A stretch of DNA of 64,000 nucleotides. Origin: Modestobacter sp041028325. Lineage in GTDB: Bacteria > Actinomycetota > Actinomycetes > Mycobacteriales > Geodermatophilaceae. The notes under the pieces were generated by a model. The model was not told where the DNA came from, did not search any database, and was given only the letters and a program-made list of their open reading frames with translations. A program made the translations under genes and the position numbers. Positions 33,663 to 42,456 of this stretch are shown piece by piece (the stretch's first letter is position 1; every line of letters starts with the position of its first letter). Location: contig NZ_JABGDE010000003.1 of the NCBI RefSeq assembly GCF_041028325.1, positions 372,001-436,000 of the forward strand. The letters are read 5' to 3'.

Positions 33663-34157
33663 TCAGTGGTGGGCAGGGGCCTCGAGCGCGCGTGCCCGGG
33701 AGGCCTCGATCTCCCGTTCGGCCTCGGTGCGGCCGACCCACTCGGCGCCCTCGACGGACTTGCCGGGCTCGAGGTCCTTGTAGGTCTCGAAGAAGTGCTG
33801 GATCTCCAGCCGGTCGAACTCCGACACGTCGCTGATGTCCTGCAGGTGGGCCATGCGCGGGTCGGTGGCCGGAACGGTGAGGACCTTGTCGTCGCCGCCG
33901 GCCTCGTCGGTCATCCGGAACATGCCGATCGCCCGGCAGGTGATGAGACACCCCGGGAACGTGGGCTCCTCGAGGAGCACCAGCGCGTCCAGCGGGTCAC
34001 CGTCCATCCCGAGGGTCTCCTCGATGTACCCGTAGTCGGCCGGGTACCGGGTCGAGGTGAACAGCATCCGGTCCAGGCGGATGCGTCCGGTGGCGTGGTC
34101 CAGCTCGTACTTGTTCCGCTGGCCCTTGGGGATCTCTACCGTCACGTCGAACTGCAC
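33663..34157 (-). CDS. ppa: Inorganic pyrophosphatase (family I)
   Basis: A 164-residue soluble enzyme that hydrolyses PPi from biosynthesis. YELD (KYELDHATG), YPADYGYI and the metal motif DGDPLD (D52, D54, D57) are all present; YKDLEPGKSVEGAEW is the usual C-terminal region. Length is that of bacterial and mycobacterial enzymes. GTG 34157 is the start; the divergent region to dacB holds overlapping -10-like sequences (TAGTGT on plus, CACACT on minus). A second, membrane-bound pyrophosphatase (hppA) is encoded in this window. Confidence 0.97.
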   Translation of the reverse strand: MQFDVTVEIPKGQRNKYELDHATGRIRLDRMLFTSTRYPADYGYIEETLGMDGDPLDALVLLEEPTFPGCLITCRAIGMFRMTDEAGGDDKVLTVPATDPRMAHLQDISDVSEFDRLEIQHFFETYKDLEPGKSVEGAEWVGRTEAEREIEASRARALEAPAHH

Positions 34158-34162
34158 CCGGA

Positions 34163-34168
34163 TAGTGT
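34163..34168 (+). promoter_or_regulatory. Candidate -10 (TAGTGT) for dacB in the ppa-dacB divergent region
   Basis: TAGTGT would start transcription near 34176 and give a 36-base leader containing GGAGGT before GTG 34212. The complementary CACACT lies six bases before the ppa GTG and could be its -10, so the two promoters appear to overlap. Confidence 0.35.
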
Positions 34169-34211
34169 GGCGTACGACCGGCCGCCTCGCGGGCGGAGGT
34201 CACTCCGGGGG

Positions 34212-36830
34212 GTGGGGGAGATCTCGTCGAGTCCGCAGGACGGGTCGTCCGGGACGGACGGCGACCGGTCCGCGCCGGCTCCTGCCGATGACCAGCGGGT
34301 GCCCGCCGACCCGACCCCGCAGCCGGCCGACGCCCCCCTGACCGAGCCGGCTGCCGAGGCCTCCGAGCCGGGCGGGACAGCCTCCCCGGCGGCTGCGGCC
34401 GCCGCCGAGGCACGCGCTGCCGCCCAGCAGGCCGCTGCCGATGCCGCCGCCCAGGAGGCTGCCGCCCGGCAGGCCGCCGAGGACCTCGCGGCCGTTCGCG
34501 CGTGGGCCGCCGAACGGGCGGCCGGGACGGCGCCGGGGGACGACGAGCCGCGTGCGGAGCCGGCAGCACCCAGGGGCGGCGACCCGACCGCCGGTCCCGC
34601 GGACCCGGCGACCCCAGCCGCCGCTCCGCCACCCGAGGCCACGGGGGCCGACGTTCCGGCGGAGGCAGATGCGGAGGCGGAGGCGCCGGGCGCCGCGGAG
34701 GCGATCGACCGGGAGGCCGAGCCCGCCGCGGCCGGGACCGAGACGGCCGGGGAGCGGGAGCCGACCGAGGCAGAGCCGATCGAGGCGGAACGGACCGAGG
34801 CGGAGCCGACCGAGGCAGAGCGGGCAGCTCGCGAGCAGGCCATCGTCGACCTGGCAGCGGTCAAGGCGTGGGCGGCAGCCCGGGAGGCCGAGCGTGAGGC
34901 GGCCGAGCGTGAGGCGGCGCAGCGCGAGACGGCCGAGCGTGGGGCGGCGCAGCGCGAGACGGCCGAGCGTGAGACGGCGGAGCGAGAGGCAGCCGAGCGG
35001 GCTGCCGCTGACCAGGCCGCCGCGGAGCGGGCCGCCGCGGACCAGGCGGCCGCCGACCGGGCCGCCGCCGACCGGGCTGCCGATGACAAGCGGGCTGCCG
35101 AGCAGGCCACGTCGGAGCAGGCCGCAGCCCAACAGGCAGCCGAGCAGGCGGCGGCCGAGCAGACGGAGGCCGAACCGGTCCGGCCGTTCGCCCCGCTGCC
35201 CGGGCAGCCCGCCCGCCCGGCGTCGCCGCGGCCCAGCCCCCGGCCACGGCCGTCGCCCGCGCCGCCTCCGGCCTCGCAGGCAGCGGCGGCACGGCCGTCG
35301 CCCACGCCTGAGCCCACGCCTGAGCCCACACCCGAGCCCGCGCCGGCGGCACCCATGCGGCCCCCGGCAGCGGCCGCGCCGTCCGCAGCAGCCACACCGT
35401 CCGCGGCGGGCGCCCGACCGACCCGGGCCAGTGCCCGGCCCGCCCGCGGCCGCCGGCGGCTGACCGCCGTCCTCGCCGCGATCGTCGCCCTCGTCGTCGT
35501 GGCGGGCGGGGTCCTCCTCGCGGTCGACCCGCTCGGCTGGCGCACCGACCGCGGTGTGCCCGCGGACGCCGAGCAGGTGCCCGACGCCGTCCTCCCGGAG
35601 CTGACCGACCCCGACCCCGTGCTCGCCTCGCTCTCCACCGAGGCGCCGGCGCCCGACCCCGCCGTGCTCAGCGGGGTGCTCACCCCGCTGCTGGCCGACC
35701 CGGCGCTTGGCTCCGGGCTCTCCGCGCAGGTGGTCGACGTCGCCACCGGGGAGGTGCTGTTCGACCGGGACTCCGCCGACCCGAGCACGCCGGCCTCCAC
35801 CGCCAAGCTGCTCACCGGCCTGGCCGCGCTCACCACGCTGGACCCGGCGCAGACGCTGCCCACCACCGTGGTCGCCGGCAGCACCCCCGGTGAGGTGGTG
35901 CTCGTCGGCGGTGGCGATCCCACGCTCTCGACCACCGACCCCTCGGTGAACTACCCGGGGGCGGCGACCGTCGCCGACCTGGCCGGGCAGGTGCGCACCG
36001 CCCTCGGGACCACCCCGGTGACCGGCGTGGTGGTCGACAACTCGCTGTTCAGCGGCTCGCTCACCGGGCCGGGATGGGGCCCGGACGACGCCCCGTCGAC
36101 CTACGCGGCGCCGGTCACCGCCACCGCGGTCGACGGCGCGCGGGTCAGCCCCGACAGCGTCCAGCGCAGCGGCGCGCCCGGGACCGACGCCGGCCAGGCG
36201 CTGGCCGACGCCCTGGGGGCGTCCGGTGCTCCCGTGACCCTCGGTGAGGCCCCGGCCGGTGCGCGCACGCTGGGCACGGTCGAGTCCGCCCCGGTCGTCC
36301 GCCTGGTCGAGCAGTCGATCAGCGCCTCGGACAACCTGCTGGCCGAGTCGCTGGCCCGCCAGGTGGCCCTCGCCCGTGACCTGCCGGCCAGCTTCGAGGG
36401 AGCCGCCCGGGCCGTGACCGAGGCGCTGACCGAGGCGGGCCTGGACACCACCGGGCTCACCCTGGCTGATGGCAGCGGGCTCTCCTCCGCGGACGAGGTG
36501 CCCGCCAGCTTGCTCGTCGACGCGTTGCGCGGCGCAGCCGACGGCAGCATCGCCGGGGCCGCCGATCTGCTCACCGGGCTGCCGGTCGCCGGGTACGACG
36601 GCACGCTGGCCGACCGGGCGGTCATCGACGGCTCCGGCGCGCCCGGCTCGGTGCGCGCCAAGACCGGCACCCTGCAGGGTGTGAACGACCTGGCCGGCAC
36701 GGTGCTGACCGCGGACGGGCGGCTGCTGGCGTTCGCCGTCATGGCCGACGGCACGGTCGGTGGGCTCACCGTCGGGGAGGGCGCGCTCGACGAGGTCGCG
36801 GACGCCCTCGCCGGCTGCGGGTGCCGGTGA
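34212..36830 (+). CDS. dacB: D-alanyl-D-alanine carboxypeptidase/endopeptidase (PBP4/DacB type) with a long cytoplasmic coiled-coil region
   Basis: An 872-residue protein. Residues 1-410 are an unusual Ala/Glu/Arg/Gln-rich cytoplasmic part, with a likely coiled coil at about 225-325 (repeats of the EREAAEREAAQRETAER type), then a Pro-rich stretch with EPTPEPT repeats. A membrane helix at 417-440 (LTAVLAAIVALVVVAGGVLL) follows, then the peptidase S13 domain with SxxK S529-K532, SxN S706-D-N708 and K817-T-G. It trims peptidoglycan stem peptides outside the membrane. GTG 34212 follows GGAGGT by eleven bases; GTG 34167 is an alternative. Position next to ppa matches Rv3627c. Confidence 0.92.
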   Translation: MGEISSSPQDGSSGTDGDRSAPAPADDQRVPADPTPQPADAPLTEPAAEASEPGGTASPAAAAAAEARAAAQQAAADAAAQEAAARQAAEDLAAVRAWAAERAAGTAPGDDEPRAEPAAPRGGDPTAGPADPATPAAAPPPEATGADVPAEADAEAEAPGAAEAIDREAEPAAAGTETAGEREPTEAEPIEAERTEAEPTEAERAAREQAIVDLAAVKAWAAAREAEREAAEREAAQRETAERGAAQRETAERETAEREAAERAAADQAAAERAAADQAAADRAAADRAADDKRAAEQATSEQAAAQQAAEQAAAEQTEAEPVRPFAPLPGQPARPASPRPSPRPRPSPAPPPASQAAAARPSPTPEPTPEPTPEPAPAAPMRPPAAAAPSAAATPSAAGARPTRASARPARGRRRLTAVLAAIVALVVVAGGVLLAVDPLGWRTDRGVPADAEQVPDAVLPELTDPDPVLASLSTEAPAPDPAVLSGVLTPLLADPALGSGLSAQVVDVATGEVLFDRDSADPSTPASTAKLLTGLAALTTLDPAQTLPTTVVAGSTPGEVVLVGGGDPTLSTTDPSVNYPGAATVADLAGQVRTALGTTPVTGVVVDNSLFSGSLTGPGWGPDDAPSTYAAPVTATAVDGARVSPDSVQRSGAPGTDAGQALADALGASGAPVTLGEAPAGARTLGTVESAPVVRLVEQSISASDNLLAESLARQVALARDLPASFEGAARAVTEALTEAGLDTTGLTLADGSGLSSADEVPASLLVDALRGAADGSIAGAADLLTGLPVAGYDGTLADRAVIDGSGAPGSVRAKTGTLQGVNDLAGTVLTADGRLLAFAVMADGTVGGLTVGEGALDEVADALAGCGCR

Positions 36831-36886
36831 AGGACCCTGCTGCCCCCACCCCTCGCAGGCTCGGGGCGGGTCCCTGCAGCGAGGCC
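36830..36886. repeat. Dispersed intergenic palindromic repeat, copy A
   Basis: Begins at the dacB stop with AAGGACCCTG, has a central CTCGCAGGCTCG and ends with GGGTCCCTGCAG. It matches copy C in the same orientation and copies B and D in reverse orientation, but its arms are the most diverged of the four. Confidence 0.6.
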
Positions 36887-36905
36887 GAGGCACATCGGCG
36901 GCGCG

Positions 36906-36911
36906 TACGGT
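36906..36911 (+). promoter_or_regulatory. Candidate -10 (TACGGT), leaderless start of the DUF2342 gene
   Basis: TACGGT lies six bases before ATG 36918, so the transcript probably starts at the start codon. Confidence 0.45.
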
Positions 36912-36917
36912 GAGCCG

Positions 36918-38012
36918 ATGACCCGAGCCTCGTCCCTGGTCGACTGGGACCTCGCCGGCCGTACCGCGCGCCGCTTGGTCAAGCCCGGACCGGAGACCTC
37001 CCGCGAGGAGGCCGCGGCCGTCGTCGACGAGCTGCACCGCGCCGCCGCCACCGCCGTTGCCCACGTCGAGGAGCTCACCGGCCTGCACCCGGTGGCGGAT
37101 GGGCCGGAGCCCGTCGTCGCCGTCGTCGACCGGCCCGGCTGGTTGGACGCGAACACCTCCGGCATGGCCGCGCTGCTCGACCCGCTCGCCGAGGGGCTGC
37201 AGCAGGCCGCCGGCCGGGCCCCCGGTCCGCTGGCCACCGCGATCGGCTCCCGGGCGACGGGCGTGCAGGCCGGCGGCGTGCTGGCCTTCCTGTGCACCCG
37301 CGTGCTCGGTCAGTACGAGGTGTTCGGCACCGGCGGCCGGCTGCTGCTCGTGGCGCCCAACATCGTGGAGACCGAGCGGCGCCTGGGCGTCGACCCGACC
37401 GACTTCCGGCTGTGGGTCTGCCTGCACGAGGTCACCCACCAGTTGCAGTTCACCGCCGTCCCCTGGCTGCGCGCCTACCTCGAGGAGCAGGTGTCGGCGT
37501 TCGCGCAGGCCACCGACCTGACGCCCGACGTGCTCCGGGAGCGGCTCAGCGACGTGCTGCGCAGCCTGGGCGACGCGGTGCGCGGCGGAGAGCCCGACGA
37601 CGACGAGCCGCAGGGGATCATGGCGCTGGTCCGTGACCCGGAGCAGCGCGCGGTCCTGGACAAGGTCACCGCGGTGATGAGCCTGGTCGAGGGGCACGCC
37701 GAGTACGTGATGGACGGCGTCGGGCCGGACGTCGTCCCCACCGTGCGCACCCTGCGCAAGCGCTTCGCCCAGCGGCGGAAGGGCCGCGGCCCGATCGACC
37801 GCGTGCTGCGCCGGATGCTCGGCCTGGAGCAGAAGATGAAGCAGTACGCCGACGGGCGGGTCTTCGTCGGCGGGGTGGTGGAGCTCGTCGGCATGGAGGG
37901 CTTCAACCAGGTGTGGGCCGGGCCCCAGAACCTGCCTTTCGTCGAGGAGCTCACCGAGCCGGCCCGCTGGGTCGAGCGCGTGCTGGGCACCCGCCCGGCG
38001 ATCCCCGCCTGA
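36918..38012 (+). CDS. Zinc-dependent metalloprotease-like protein, DUF2342 family
   Basis: A 364-residue protein with the zincin motif HEVTH (H170, E171, H174) in LWVCLHEVTHQLQF and the downstream EGHAEYVMD around residue 258-266, which likely gives the third ligand. This matches the actinobacterial DUF2342 family (earlier labelled 'coenzyme F420 biosynthesis associated'), often next to tilS as in Rv3626c. No signal peptide is seen, so it should be cytoplasmic; its substrate is unknown. tilS follows after 23 bp and is probably co-transcribed. Confidence 0.9.
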   Translation: MTRASSLVDWDLAGRTARRLVKPGPETSREEAAAVVDELHRAAATAVAHVEELTGLHPVADGPEPVVAVVDRPGWLDANTSGMAALLDPLAEGLQQAAGRAPGPLATAIGSRATGVQAGGVLAFLCTRVLGQYEVFGTGGRLLLVAPNIVETERRLGVDPTDFRLWVCLHEVTHQLQFTAVPWLRAYLEEQVSAFAQATDLTPDVLRERLSDVLRSLGDAVRGGEPDDDEPQGIMALVRDPEQRAVLDKVTAVMSLVEGHAEYVMDGVGPDVVPTVRTLRKRFAQRRKGRGPIDRVLRRMLGLEQKMKQYADGRVFVGGVVELVGMEGFNQVWAGPQNLPFVEELTEPARWVERVLGTRPAIPA

Positions 38013-38035
38013 CACCGGCGCCGTCCCCGACCTGC

Positions 38036-39049
38036 ATGGCCGGACCCCTCCCAGCCGTCGCCGCGCTGCGCTCCGCGGTCCGCCCCCGGCTGGCGGCCGT
38101 GGACACCCCGGTGCTCGCGGCCTGCAGCGGGGGAGCGGACTCCCTGGCCCTGGCCGCTGCGCTGGCCTTCGAGGGACCCCGGGCCGGACGGCCGGTCGGC
38201 GCGGTGGTCGTCGACCACGGCCTGCAGCCGGGATCCGCGGAGCGCGCCGAGCGCACCGCCGCGCTGCTGCGTGAGCTCGGGCTCGCGCCGGTGCTGGTCC
38301 GCACCGTGCAGGTCGGGCCGGACGGCGGTCCGGAGGGCGCGGCCCGGGACGCCCGGTACGCCGCGCTGCGGACCGCCGCGGCCGAGCACGGGGCCACCGT
38401 GGCGCTGGGGCACACGCTCGACGACCAGGCGGAGACGGTGCTGCTCGGCCTGGCCCGCGGGTCGGGACCCCGATCGGTCGCCGGCATGGTCGAGCACCGC
38501 CCACCGTTCTGGCGCCCGCTGCTCGGCGTCCGCCGGGAGACCACCCGGGCGGCCTGCGCGGCCCAGGGCCTCCCCGTCTGGGACGACCCGTGGAACACCG
38601 ACCCCGCCTACACCCGGGTCCGGCTGCGGCGGGAGGTGCTGCCCCTGCTGGAGGACGTCCTCGGGGGTGGGGTGGCACCGGCGCTGGCCCGCACCGCGGC
38701 GCTGCTGCGCGAGGACCTGGACGCCCTCGACGAACTCGCCGCCGCCGAGTCCGCCCGGCTGGACGGCGCCGCCGAGCTCCCGGCCGCCGCGGTCGCGGAC
38801 CTGCCCGCCGCGCTGCGCCGTCGGGTCGTGCGCAGCTGGCTGCGGGACGCCGGCGTCCCCGACCTGCAGGCCGTCCACCTGCGGGCCGTCGACGCCCTGC
38901 TCACCGCCTGGCGCGGGCAGGGCCGGGTGGACCTACCCGGCGGTCAGGGGGTCCTCCGGGCGTCTGGCAGGCTGAGGGTGCTGCCGGCCCCGGACGCGGG
39001 CAACGCGGCGATCCGCACCGACCAACCCCCCGAGGAGCCCCGACCGTGA
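38036..39049 (+). CDS. tilS: tRNA(Ile)-lysidine synthase
   Basis: A 337-residue PP-loop ATPase that converts the wobble cytidine of tRNA-Ile(CAU) to lysidine, essential for decoding AUA. The PP-loop is SGGADS at residues 31-36; VVDHGLQPGS, LGHTLDDQAETVLLGLARGSG and RRETTRA ... WDDPWNTDPAYTRVRLRREVLP are all characteristic. It uses ATG 38036. The GTG of hpt overlaps its stop; tilS-hpt-ftsH is a classical bacterial order. Confidence 0.95.
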   Translation: MAGPLPAVAALRSAVRPRLAAVDTPVLAACSGGADSLALAAALAFEGPRAGRPVGAVVVDHGLQPGSAERAERTAALLRELGLAPVLVRTVQVGPDGGPEGAARDARYAALRTAAAEHGATVALGHTLDDQAETVLLGLARGSGPRSVAGMVEHRPPFWRPLLGVRRETTRAACAAQGLPVWDDPWNTDPAYTRVRLRREVLPLLEDVLGGGVAPALARTAALLREDLDALDELAAAESARLDGAAELPAAAVADLPAALRRRVVRSWLRDAGVPDLQAVHLRAVDALLTAWRGQGRVDLPGGQGVLRASGRLRVLPAPDAGNAAIRTDQPPEEPRP

Positions 39050-39645
39050 GCGAGCCAGCCACCCCCGAGGCGCCGCCGACCGGACAGTTGGGCCCCGACC
39101 ACGGCTACGGCCCCGACATCGACCACGTGCTCCTCACCGAGGAGCAAATCCAGTCCAAGATCCTCGAGCTCGCCGACGCGGTCGCCGCGGACTACTCCGG
39201 CCGGGAGGTCCTGCTGGTCGGCGTCCTCAAGGGCGCGGTGCTGTTCATGTCCGACTTCGCCCGGGCGCTGCAGGTGCCCACGCAGATGGAGTTCATGGCC
39301 GTCTCCTCCTACGGCAGCTCCACCAGCTCCTCCGGCGTGGTGCGCATCCTCAAGGACCTCGACCGCGACATCGCCGACAAGCACGTGCTGGTGCTCGAGG
39401 ACATCATCGACTCCGGCCTGACGCTGTCCTGGCTGCTGAAGAACCTGGGGAGCCGCCGGCCGGCGTCCCTGGAGGTCTGCGCGCTGCTGCGCAAGCCGGA
39501 CGCGGTGAAGGTCGACGTCCCGGTGAGGTACATCGGGTTCGACATCCCCAACGAGTTCGTCGTCGGCTACGGGCTGGACTACGCCGAGCGCTACCGCGAC
39601 CTGCCCTACATCGGGACGCTGAAGTCCGAGGTGTACTCCTCCTAG
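39046..39645 (+). CDS. hpt: Hypoxanthine(-guanine) phosphoribosyltransferase
   Basis: A 199-residue purine salvage enzyme that forms IMP/GMP from the base and PRPP. The PRPP-binding motif VLVLEDIIDSGLTLSWL, the flexible loop region (MAVSSYGSSTSSSG) and VRYIGFDIPNEFVVGYGLDYAERYRDLPYIG are all family signatures. GTG 39046 overlaps the tilS stop and has a GAGGAG Shine-Dalgarno sequence. A GC-rich inverted repeat (GCCCGCC at 39646 with GGCGGGC at 39679) just behind the stop may be a weak terminator. Confidence 0.96.
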   Translation: MSEPATPEAPPTGQLGPDHGYGPDIDHVLLTEEQIQSKILELADAVAADYSGREVLLVGVLKGAVLFMSDFARALQVPTQMEFMAVSSYGSSTSSSGVVRILKDLDRDIADKHVLVLEDIIDSGLTLSWLLKNLGSRRPASLEVCALLRKPDAVKVDVPVRYIGFDIPNEFVVGYGLDYAERYRDLPYIGTLKSEVYSS

Positions 39646-39701
39646 CCCGCCGGCCCCGCCCGGAGGGGTCCTTCTGGGGCGGGCGCACAGGTGCTGCGGT
39701 G

Positions 39702-39707
39702 TACCTT
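39702..39707 (+). promoter_or_regulatory. Candidate -10 (TACCTT) upstream of ftsH
   Basis: It lies 117 bp before the ftsH ATG in the 178-bp gap after hpt. A leader of about 105 bases would follow; it contains AGGAGGG at 39774, too far from the ATG to be its ribosome site. Confidence 0.3.
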
Positions 39708-39823
39708 CGTCCCAAGAACGTCGCACCGTGGCGGGGTGCCCCCCGGAGGTCACGGGCGGCGTCCCGTGACGATCAGGAGGGTCGACGGGCCGGCCGGGCT
39801 CCCCCGGCCCCCGGCATCGGTGT

Positions 39824-41809
39824 ATGGAGCGTAAGAAGATCGTCCGGTCGGTCTGGTTCTGGGTCGCCATCGTCGTCATGCTCGCCTTCCTGGGCTCGAG
39901 CCTGTTCCGCGGCAACGGGGGCTACGACGAGGTCTCCACGTCCACCGCGCTGGAGCAGCTCTCCGACGGGAACGTCAACAGCGTCACGATCAACGACAAG
40001 GAACAGACGCTCGACCTCGACCTGAAGAGCGCGGTCGAGGGCAGCACGAAGGTCACCGCCTCCTTCCCGGCGGGGGCCTCGGACGACGTCTTCGACCTCG
40101 TCCGCGGGGCGCAGGACGGCTCCGCGGCGGTCGACTTCGACACCCAGGTGACCCAGACCAGCCTGCTGACCAGCCTGCTGGTGAGCTTCCTGCCCTTCCT
40201 CCTGCTGCTGGCGCTGCTGTTCTGGCTGTTCAACTCCATGCAGGGCGGCGGCCGCGGCGTGATGGCCTTCGGGAAGTCCAAGGCCAAGGTGGTCAGCAAG
40301 GACACCCCGAAGACGACGTTCGCCGACGTCGCCGGCGCCGACGAGGCGATCGAGGAACTGCACGAGATCAAGGACTTCCTCCAAAACCCGGTCAAGTTCC
40401 AGGCGATCGGCGCGAAGATCCCCAAGGGCGTGCTGCTGTTCGGCCCGCCCGGCACCGGCAAGACGCTGCTCGCCCGCGCGGTCGCCGGTGAGGCGGGCGT
40501 GCCGTTCTACTCGATCTCCGGCTCGGACTTCGTCGAGATGTTCGTCGGCGTCGGGGCCAGCCGGGTCCGCGACCTGTTCGAGCAGGCCAAGACCAACGCG
40601 CCGGCGATCATCTTCGTCGACGAGATCGACGCCGTCGGCCGGCACCGCGGCGCCGGCATGGGCGGCGGGCACGACGAGCGCGAGCAGACCCTGAACCAGA
40701 TGCTCGTCGAGATGGACGGGTTCGACGTCAAGGGCGGCGTCATCATGATCGCCGCCACCAACCGGCCCGACATCCTCGACCCCGCGCTGCTGCGCCCGGG
40801 CCGCTTCGACCGGCAGATCGCCGTCGACCGGCCGGACCTGCTCGGCCGCGTCGCCGTCCTGAAGGTGCACGCCACCGGCAAGCCGCTGGCCGACGACGTC
40901 GACCTGGAGACCGTCGCCCGCCGGACGCCGGGCTTCACCGGCGCCGACCTGGCCAACGTGCTCAACGAGGCCGCGCTGCTCACCGCCCGGCACGACGGGA
41001 CGGTGATCACCGACGAGACCCTCGAGGAGGCGATCGACCGGGTCCTCGCCGGACCCGAGCGCAAGACGCGGGCGATGAGCGAGAAGGAGAAGAAGGTCAC
41101 CGCCTACCACGAGGGCGGGCACGCCCTGGTGGCGCACGCGCTGCCCAACCTGGACCCGGTGCACAAGGTGACGATCTTGCCGCGCGGCCGCTCGCTCGGG
41201 CACACCCTGGTGCTGCCCACCGAGGACAAGTACACCCAGACGCGGTCGGAGATGATCGACACCCTGGCCTACGCGCTGGGTGGCCGCGCCGCGGAGGAGC
41301 TGGTCTTCCACGAGCCCACCACCGGTGCCGGCAACGACATCGAGAAGGCCACCTCGATGGCGCGCGCGATGGTGACCCAGTACGGCATGAGCGCCAAGCT
41401 CGGCGCGGTGAAGTACGGCAACACCGAGTCCGAGCCGTTCCTCGGCCGGGACATGGGCTCGCGGCCGGACTACTCCGACGCCGTCGCCGCCGACATCGAC
41501 GGGGAGGTGCGCGCCCTCATCGAGGCCGCGCACGACGAGGCGTGGGAGATCCTGGTCGAGTACCGGGACACCCTCGACGAGCTGGTGCTCGAGCTGATCG
41601 AGAAGGAGACCCTGTCCCGCGAGGACATGGCCCGGATCTGCGCCGGCGTCACCAAGCGGCCGTCGATGGCGCCGTACAACGGCTTCGGCAAGCGCACGCC
41701 CTCGCAGCGACCCCCGGTGCTCACGCCCACCGAGCGGGCCGCGGCCAACGGGCACGGCCACCCGCAGCAGCCGGTCGGTGACGTCGGCGCCCCGGTCCAG
41801 GGCCGGTGA
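39824..41809 (+). CDS. ftsH: ATP-dependent zinc metalloprotease FtsH
   Basis: A 661-residue membrane-anchored AAA+ protease for quality control. Helix 1 at residues 10-27, an extracytoplasmic domain, helix 2 at about 117-140; Walker A GPPGTGKT at 207-214, Walker B IIFVDEIDAVGR, the second region of homology (AATNRPDILDPALLRPGRFDRQI), and the zinc site H429-E-G-G-H433 with the third ligand in the later GAGNDIEKA region. The C-terminal 40 residues are a flexible Pro/Gly tail. Its stop overlaps the GTG of folE, linking it to the folate operon, as in mycobacteria. Confidence 0.97.
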   Translation: MERKKIVRSVWFWVAIVVMLAFLGSSLFRGNGGYDEVSTSTALEQLSDGNVNSVTINDKEQTLDLDLKSAVEGSTKVTASFPAGASDDVFDLVRGAQDGSAAVDFDTQVTQTSLLTSLLVSFLPFLLLLALLFWLFNSMQGGGRGVMAFGKSKAKVVSKDTPKTTFADVAGADEAIEELHEIKDFLQNPVKFQAIGAKIPKGVLLFGPPGTGKTLLARAVAGEAGVPFYSISGSDFVEMFVGVGASRVRDLFEQAKTNAPAIIFVDEIDAVGRHRGAGMGGGHDEREQTLNQMLVEMDGFDVKGGVIMIAATNRPDILDPALLRPGRFDRQIAVDRPDLLGRVAVLKVHATGKPLADDVDLETVARRTPGFTGADLANVLNEAALLTARHDGTVITDETLEEAIDRVLAGPERKTRAMSEKEKKVTAYHEGGHALVAHALPNLDPVHKVTILPRGRSLGHTLVLPTEDKYTQTRSEMIDTLAYALGGRAAEELVFHEPTTGAGNDIEKATSMARAMVTQYGMSAKLGAVKYGNTESEPFLGRDMGSRPDYSDAVAADIDGEVRALIEAAHDEAWEILVEYRDTLDELVLELIEKETLSREDMARICAGVTKRPSMAPYNGFGKRTPSQRPPVLTPTERAAANGHGHPQQPVGDVGAPVQGR

Positions 41810-42456
41810 GCGCGCAGTTCGAGCGCCGGGTCGACGGGGTCGGGCAGGACCCGGCAACCGGTGACCCGGTCGCCGACCTGCCCGACGCCGGCATCGACCA
41901 GGAGCGGGTGGCCGCGGCGGTCCGGGAGATCCTGATCGCCGTGGGGGAGGACCCCGACCGCCCGGGGCTCGTCGACACCCCCGCCCGGGTCGCCCGGGCC
42001 TACGCCGAGACCTTCGCCGGGCTCGCCCAGGACCCCCACGAGGTCCTGGCGACGACGTTCGACGAGGACCACGACGAACTGGTGCTGGTCAAGGACATCC
42101 CGCTGTTCTCCACCTGCGAGCACCACCTCGTGCCCTTCCACGGTCTGGCGCACGTCGGGTACATCCCCGGCGCCGACGGCCGGGTGACCGGCCTGTCCAA
42201 GCTCGCCCGGCTCGTCGAGGTCTACGCCCGGCGCCCCCAGGTGCAGGAGCGGATGACCCGGCAGGTCGCCGACGCCCTCTTCGACGCGCTCAAGCCGCAG
42301 GGCGTCATCGTCGTCATAGAGGCCGAGCACCTGTGCATGGCGATGCGCGGCATCCGCAAGCCCGGGTCGACCACGGTCACCTCGGCGGTGCGGGGGATCT
42401 TCCGGGACAGCGCGGTGACCCGGAGCGAGGCGATGAGCCTCATCCTGGGCCGGTGA
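41806..42456 (+). CDS. folE: GTP cyclohydrolase I
   Basis: A 216-residue enzyme converting GTP to 7,8-dihydroneopterin triphosphate, the first folate step. Zinc ligands C104 and H107 in FSTCEHHLVPFHG and C177 in EHLCMAMRGIRKPGS are present; GLSKLARLVEVYARRPQVQERMT is the family core. GTG 41806 overlaps the ftsH stop, and its stop overlaps the folP GTG, so folE-folP-folB-folK is one tightly coupled unit. Confidence 0.97.
   Translation: MSAQFERRVDGVGQDPATGDPVADLPDAGIDQERVAAAVREILIAVGEDPDRPGLVDTPARVARAYAETFAGLAQDPHEVLATTFDEDHDELVLVKDIPLFSTCEHHLVPFHGLAHVGYIPGADGRVTGLSKLARLVEVYARRPQVQERMTRQVADALFDALKPQGVIVVIEAEHLCMAMRGIRKPGSTTVTSAVRGIFRDSAVTRSEAMSLILGR

Noticed and set aside
34200..38678. A minus-strand open frame of about 1,490 codons opposite dacB, DUF2342 and tilS
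   Set aside because: Same reason; repeats in it mirror the coiled-coil repeats of dacB on the other strand.
39774..39780. AGGAGGG as the ribosome site of ftsH
   Set aside because: It lies 43 bases before the ATG and no in-frame start codon stands at a suitable distance.
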